The notes under the pieces are model-generated. The model saw only the letters and a program-made list of their open reading frames with translations, was not told the origin of the DNA and ran no database searches. 45,735 nucleotides of DNA, from contig NZ_CANLRP010000053.1 in assembly GCF_947493425.1 (NCBI RefSeq), forward strand, positions 1 through 45,735, written 5' to 3'. This DNA is from an uncultured Microscilla sp. Lineage in GTDB: Bacteria > Bacteroidota > Bacteroidia > Cytophagales > Microscillaceae. This document shows positions 42,726-45,735 of this stretch, piece after piece. The position numbers were made by a program, and so were the translations under genes. Every line of letters begins with the position of its first letter. Position 1 is the first letter of the stretch.

Positions 42726-43151
42726 CTACTTCTCTTGAATTTTTTGGTTGAGTAATGCAATGGCTTTTGCTTTAAGTTGTTGTACTTCTTCTGTGTTGGC
42801 TTTGCTGGCTACCATTTGTACAAAGTAAATCAAGCCTACCTCATAACCATCTGGCGAAGGGTGACTCTTGCAATAATCTATGATATACTCAATTGTAGCT
42901 TTGGGGTCTAAAGAGTCTACATACTCGTCTCTTATAGGACTGCTGTCGCGTGCCTCACGATAACTTTTTGATTGATTTGTGTCATTTTTATCCGAACGAT
43001 AAGCAACCAAAGGGGCTGGGTACCAGTGAGCCATTGGTGAATAAGCAGGAAGGGCTAACTTATGTGTAGGGTAGGTTGTCTCTGCAAATAAGCTGGAGCC
43101 AAGCAGTAAACAAATAAACATGATAAATAGCAACGAAATATAGGATACCAT
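42726..43151 (-). CDS. Small exported protein of unknown function
   Basis: This 141-residue product has a strong N-terminal hydrophobic stretch ending in SSLFAETT, a likely signal peptide. A Pro/Tyr-rich segment follows (LPAYSPMAHWYPAPLVAYR). The C-terminal half is helical and charged (IEYIIDYCKSHPSPDGYEVGLIYFVQMV, then a Gln/Lys/Ala-rich helix). No family is recognised. The gene is convergent with the preceding operon. Confidence 0.6.
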   Translation of the reverse strand: MVSYISLLFIMFICLLLGSSLFAETTYPTHKLALPAYSPMAHWYPAPLVAYRSDKNDTNQSKSYREARDSSPIRDEYVDSLDPKATIEYIIDYCKSHPSPDGYEVGLIYFVQMVASKANTEEVQQLKAKAIALLNQKIQEK

Positions 43152-43600
43152 AATAGTGGATATTTAATAAACTGAAAAAGTGTGAAACCAATGCCTGCCT
43201 GATGTTAATAATGAATAAAATACATGCTGGTTGAAAAATGGTATTTTAAGAACATAGCAATTATTTCCGAAAATAAGCGCACACTGGATGTTTCACCATA
43301 AACGATGGGCGTATACCAGTGAGCGGTTTTTTAATATGTTAGTAGGAAAAAGCTTAAAAAGGGAGTAGACTTGGGGGCTGCATAACCATTCCAGATATCA
43401 TACTCTTATCTGCATATCTTCCTGATAATCGGGTAGTACTCTATACGAATCAATGTCTAAAAAGTTGGGGTGGTGAATTGTACTATATTGTTTTTTGAGT
43501 AGTGCTTTGTGATATTCGTAATTATTCAACTTGTTGGTTTATAGTAGGTTATTTGTGTATGTTGTTTTGGTGAAAAAAAATAGGGTTGTATTATACAAGT
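43152..43600. other. Intergenic region with no recognised content
   Basis: These 449 AT-rich bases lie between two minus-strand genes. I see no coding frame, hairpin terminator or repeat that I can support. It presumably includes the promoter of the small exported protein. Confidence 0.4.
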
Positions 43601-44323
43601 TTATGTATAATCCTCAAACCATCCTAAATGCTTAGGTAACTTCAGGTTACTAAATTCCAGGTGTATTACTCTACGGTGGAGCATACTCTTATTTTTTGAC
43701 GATGCATGCCAGAGTAAAGGCGACATCACAAATATGCCTCCTTTTGGCACTTCACAAGTAATTTCATTATACGTTTTTTTGAGATCAGTAAGGTTTTGAG
43801 AAGGCTTGAGGCCTGGTGTGTGAGATGCTTCTAATATTTTTAAAGCGCCATTATTCGCAGTACAATCATCTAAATGAATGCGTAGCGTTATAATGTTTTC
43901 TAAATAGTTTATAGGAGGTTGCACTGACCAAAACCCAGTTTTTTTTATCCATTTTTTGAATCCCACAGGTATATCATCAGGCTTTTGTTTTACATTAATG
44001 GTTAAATCCTGGTGCCAGTTTACCACCCAGTTAGACTGGGGTGGTTTGTCGAAATAAATGGCTTTGACACAACGGGCAGGTGAGTTCAAAAACTGTTGTT
44101 GGAGGATTTGTTGTACGTGATTATCTTTTAGTATTGTCTTAAGTGAGGGTATTTCGCCTAATAAATTACGAATAGCAAACAAATCTTGGTGGGCTCTAAA
44201 GTAACTGTTGTCTTGTGGCAGTGGTGTCTGGATGATTTGATTAAGGAGCTCCTGAGTCACTTGTGCAGGCAGGGTGTATGGATAAATAGCATACCCTTTT
44301 TCTGAAATTTGTGTTTTGATCAT
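43601..44323 (-). CDS. Phytanoyl-CoA dioxygenase (PhyH)-like oxygenase
   Basis: This 240-residue protein fits the PhyH family of non-haem Fe(II)/2-oxoglutarate dioxygenases, cytoplasmic enzymes that hydroxylate small substrates. The iron-binding triad is visible as H and D in NWHQDLTI and a distal histidine in LLWHASSKNKS. The Arg expected to bind 2-oxoglutarate is probably in LHRRVIHLEF. The segment NNGALKILEASHTPG is also typical. The substrate cannot be deduced. It lies 24 bp downstream of the SanA-like gene on the same strand, so the two may form an operon. Confidence 0.78.
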   Translation of the reverse strand: MIKTQISEKGYAIYPYTLPAQVTQELLNQIIQTPLPQDNSYFRAHQDLFAIRNLLGEIPSLKTILKDNHVQQILQQQFLNSPARCVKAIYFDKPPQSNWVVNWHQDLTINVKQKPDDIPVGFKKWIKKTGFWSVQPPINYLENIITLRIHLDDCTANNGALKILEASHTPGLKPSQNLTDLKKTYNEITCEVPKGGIFVMSPLLWHASSKNKSMLHRRVIHLEFSNLKLPKHLGWFEDYT

Positions 44324-44347
44324 TGACTAAAAAATGTTAAACAGGTA

Positions 44348-45004
44348 CTAAGCCCCAATTTCTATCTTTTCACCTAAAAACCTAGGTTGTTTGTTGGTCA
44401 CATATAAATCAAGAAAAACCTTTACCCTGGCGAGTTTTTCACGTAATTGGGTCTTAAACCCCATATAAAGGTTAACATCTTTTGCATTGAAAGCCACCGC
44501 TTTCATACCATAATTGGAGGCTATAAACAAGGCTCTTTTGTTATGAAAAGGCTGAGAAATAATGGTAATGGCTTGTTGTCCAAATACCTTTTTGCTGCGA
44601 ACAACTGAGTCTAAAGTTCTGAACCCAGCATAATCGAGTACAATGACTTCAGAAGGAACTCCACTGGCAACCAATGCGTTATGCATTTCACGGGGTTCAT
44701 TGTAATAATCAAAGCGGTTGTCGCCACTTACCAATATATATTTTATTTTTTTAGCTTTATAAAGCGCTACTGCGGCTTCTATTCTGTATTTGAAGTAAAG
44801 GTTAACCCTGCCGTCGCTGAGCCATTTGCTAGTACCCAACACCAAGCCTACTTTGTTGGCAGGAATCTGACCTACTTTGCTGAACAAGCCTGGGCTGCTC
44901 TTTTGTTCAATGCGCCAATTGCAAAATACAATCAGCATTATATTTATAACAATGATTCCAAGAAATATTAGTCCCAATTTTTTTAATTTTTTCTTCATGG
45001 TCAT
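44348..45004 (-). CDS. SanA/DUF218-family membrane protein
   Basis: This 218-residue protein has one N-terminal membrane helix (LGLIFLGIIVINIMLIVFC), then a DUF218 domain like those of E. coli SanA and YdcF. Typical segments are VGLVLGTSKWLSDGRVNLYFKYRIEAAVALYKAKKIKYILVSGD (the G-T/S and RI.AA..LY..GK...I..SGD pattern) and the later ITIISQPFHNKRALFIA. SanA affects envelope permeability; the molecular activity is unknown. An ATG at 44998 is an equally good start. The PhyH-like gene follows closely. Confidence 0.82.
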   Translation of the reverse strand: MTMKKKLKKLGLIFLGIIVINIMLIVFCNWRIEQKSSPGLFSKVGQIPANKVGLVLGTSKWLSDGRVNLYFKYRIEAAVALYKAKKIKYILVSGDNRFDYYNEPREMHNALVASGVPSEVIVLDYAGFRTLDSVVRSKKVFGQQAITIISQPFHNKRALFIASNYGMKAVAFNAKDVNLYMGFKTQLREKLARVKVFLDLYVTNKQPRFLGEKIEIGA

Positions 45005-45240
45005 AGTGTTGTTAGGCTACTTTGGTGGGTAAAAGTACAAAAACCTGTTTGTTTTTCCATACATTTGTCAAGTGCTTCATGCCTTGTTGATTGTTTTACT
45101 ATAATTAGTGTAGGTATTACTACTATTTTTGATTGTTAACCTTGCAAAACCGTGCTATTGTTTTGTGAGTGATGTGATTATTTGGTATTTTAGCTATATA
45201 GCAAGTGTAAAGTTGCTTAAAAACAAAAAACACCAAAATT

Positions 45241-45720
45241 ATGATCACATTCTATAATAGCCGATTTGTGAAATTTCAATACTACGAAAGTGAAGAAATT
45301 TTGCAACAAACCTGGAATTACACCCATCATCGTAATCATTTACATTTTTATCAAAGTATTCATCAGTTTTTATACATTATTGATGAGTATAAAACCAAAA
45401 AAGCCTTGATTGATTTTTCTAACTTTACTTTTTGCCTTGACGCTCAGTCACAAAAATGGATAGAGAAAAATTTATTTGTTAAACTGGCAAAAAAAAATGT
45501 ATCAAAAATAGCTTTGGTTAAAAGTAAAGACCACGATACGCAAGACTCATTACAGACACTTTTTAGTGTAGGTATGGAGCAACAACCTATAATAACGCTA
45601 TTTTTTGATACCCCCTGTGAGGCAAAACAATGGCTAACCACAAAACCTGTCCAAGGTACTAGTGCGCCAGGAACTAAGTTCCTTTTATATTATATCCTTG
45701 CCATTGCTTGTCTTTATTAA
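45241..45720 (+). CDS. Small conserved-looking protein, possibly STAS/SpoIIAA-like
   Basis: This 159-residue product is complete; its stop ends at 45720. It has no signal peptide. Alternating strands and helices (TKKALIDFSNFTFCLDAQSQKWIEKNLFVKL, then VSKIALVKSKD) are reminiscent of SpoIIAA/STAS-type proteins that Cytophagales often encode. This is a weak resemblance, so I assign no function. A hydrophobic stretch at the extreme C-terminus (LLYYILAIACLY) is unusual for that fold. Confidence 0.5.
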   Translation: MITFYNSRFVKFQYYESEEILQQTWNYTHHRNHLHFYQSIHQFLYIIDEYKTKKALIDFSNFTFCLDAQSQKWIEKNLFVKLAKKNVSKIALVKSKDHDTQDSLQTLFSVGMEQQPIITLFFDTPCEAKQWLTTKPVQGTSAPGTKFLLYYILAIACLY

Positions 45721-45735
45721 ACCCCTTGAATTTCC

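Overview
The window looks like chromosomal DNA of a marine Bacteroidetes of the order Cytophagales, probably close to Microscilla. This is inferred from the AT-rich composition, the weak Shine-Dalgarno signals, the WG-repeat proteins and the Bacteroidetes-style P5C dehydrogenase and secreted proteins. No tRNA, rRNA or recognisable transposase gene was seen.

Positions 107-7745 (minus strand) hold a type III-B CRISPR effector operon, read cmr1-cmr2(cas10)-cmr3-[palindromic repeats]-CARF gene-cmr4-cmr5-cmr6. Cmr2 has the GGDD cyclase motif but no N-terminal HD nuclease. The only visible cyclic-oligoadenylate-binding protein is a CARF-only protein, a candidate ring nuclease. Diverging from cmr1 is a NACHT NTPase with a pentapeptide-repeat C-terminus (7950-10883). 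It is followed by the two-gene Hen1-Pnkp RNA repair cassette (11043-15021).

Positions 15427-17790 hold a CRISPR array with 15 complete 37-bp repeats. Read on the minus strand the repeat ends in ATTGAAAC, so the leader is on the right and the decayed trailer on the left. The whole block lies between 118-bp inverted repeats that differ at only 4 positions. The trailer contains a duplicated unit of about 115 bp inside the repeats, and one copy carries a 151-bp MITE-like insertion whose empty site survives in the other copy. No cas1, cas2 or cas6 is present.

Positions 17957-20909 are ordinary genes: a secreted barrel-like protein and P5C dehydrogenase. Positions 21462-35962 (plus strand) are the most unusual region. 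A vWA protein, a secreted unknown protein and a PP2C phosphatase are followed by three kinase-TM-WG proteins, one TM-WG protein without a kinase, two J-domain-TM-WG proteins and one soluble kinase. This is a vWA/PP2C/kinase (TerY-P or YegL-YegK-YegI-like) triad expanded with a shared membrane-WG module. The working model is that WG repeats outside the membrane sense something, kinase or J domains inside respond, PP2C reverses phosphorylation, and the vWA protein acts as a metal-dependent adaptor. MITE-like palindromes fill several of the gaps between these genes.

Positions 36290-45720 are mostly envelope and housekeeping-like genes: an Omp85-type barrel, an exported TPR-CHAT protein, an ATE-like aminoacyl transferase with a small exported partner, a small exported protein, a PhyH-like dioxygenase, a SanA/DUF218 membrane protein and a small unknown protein.
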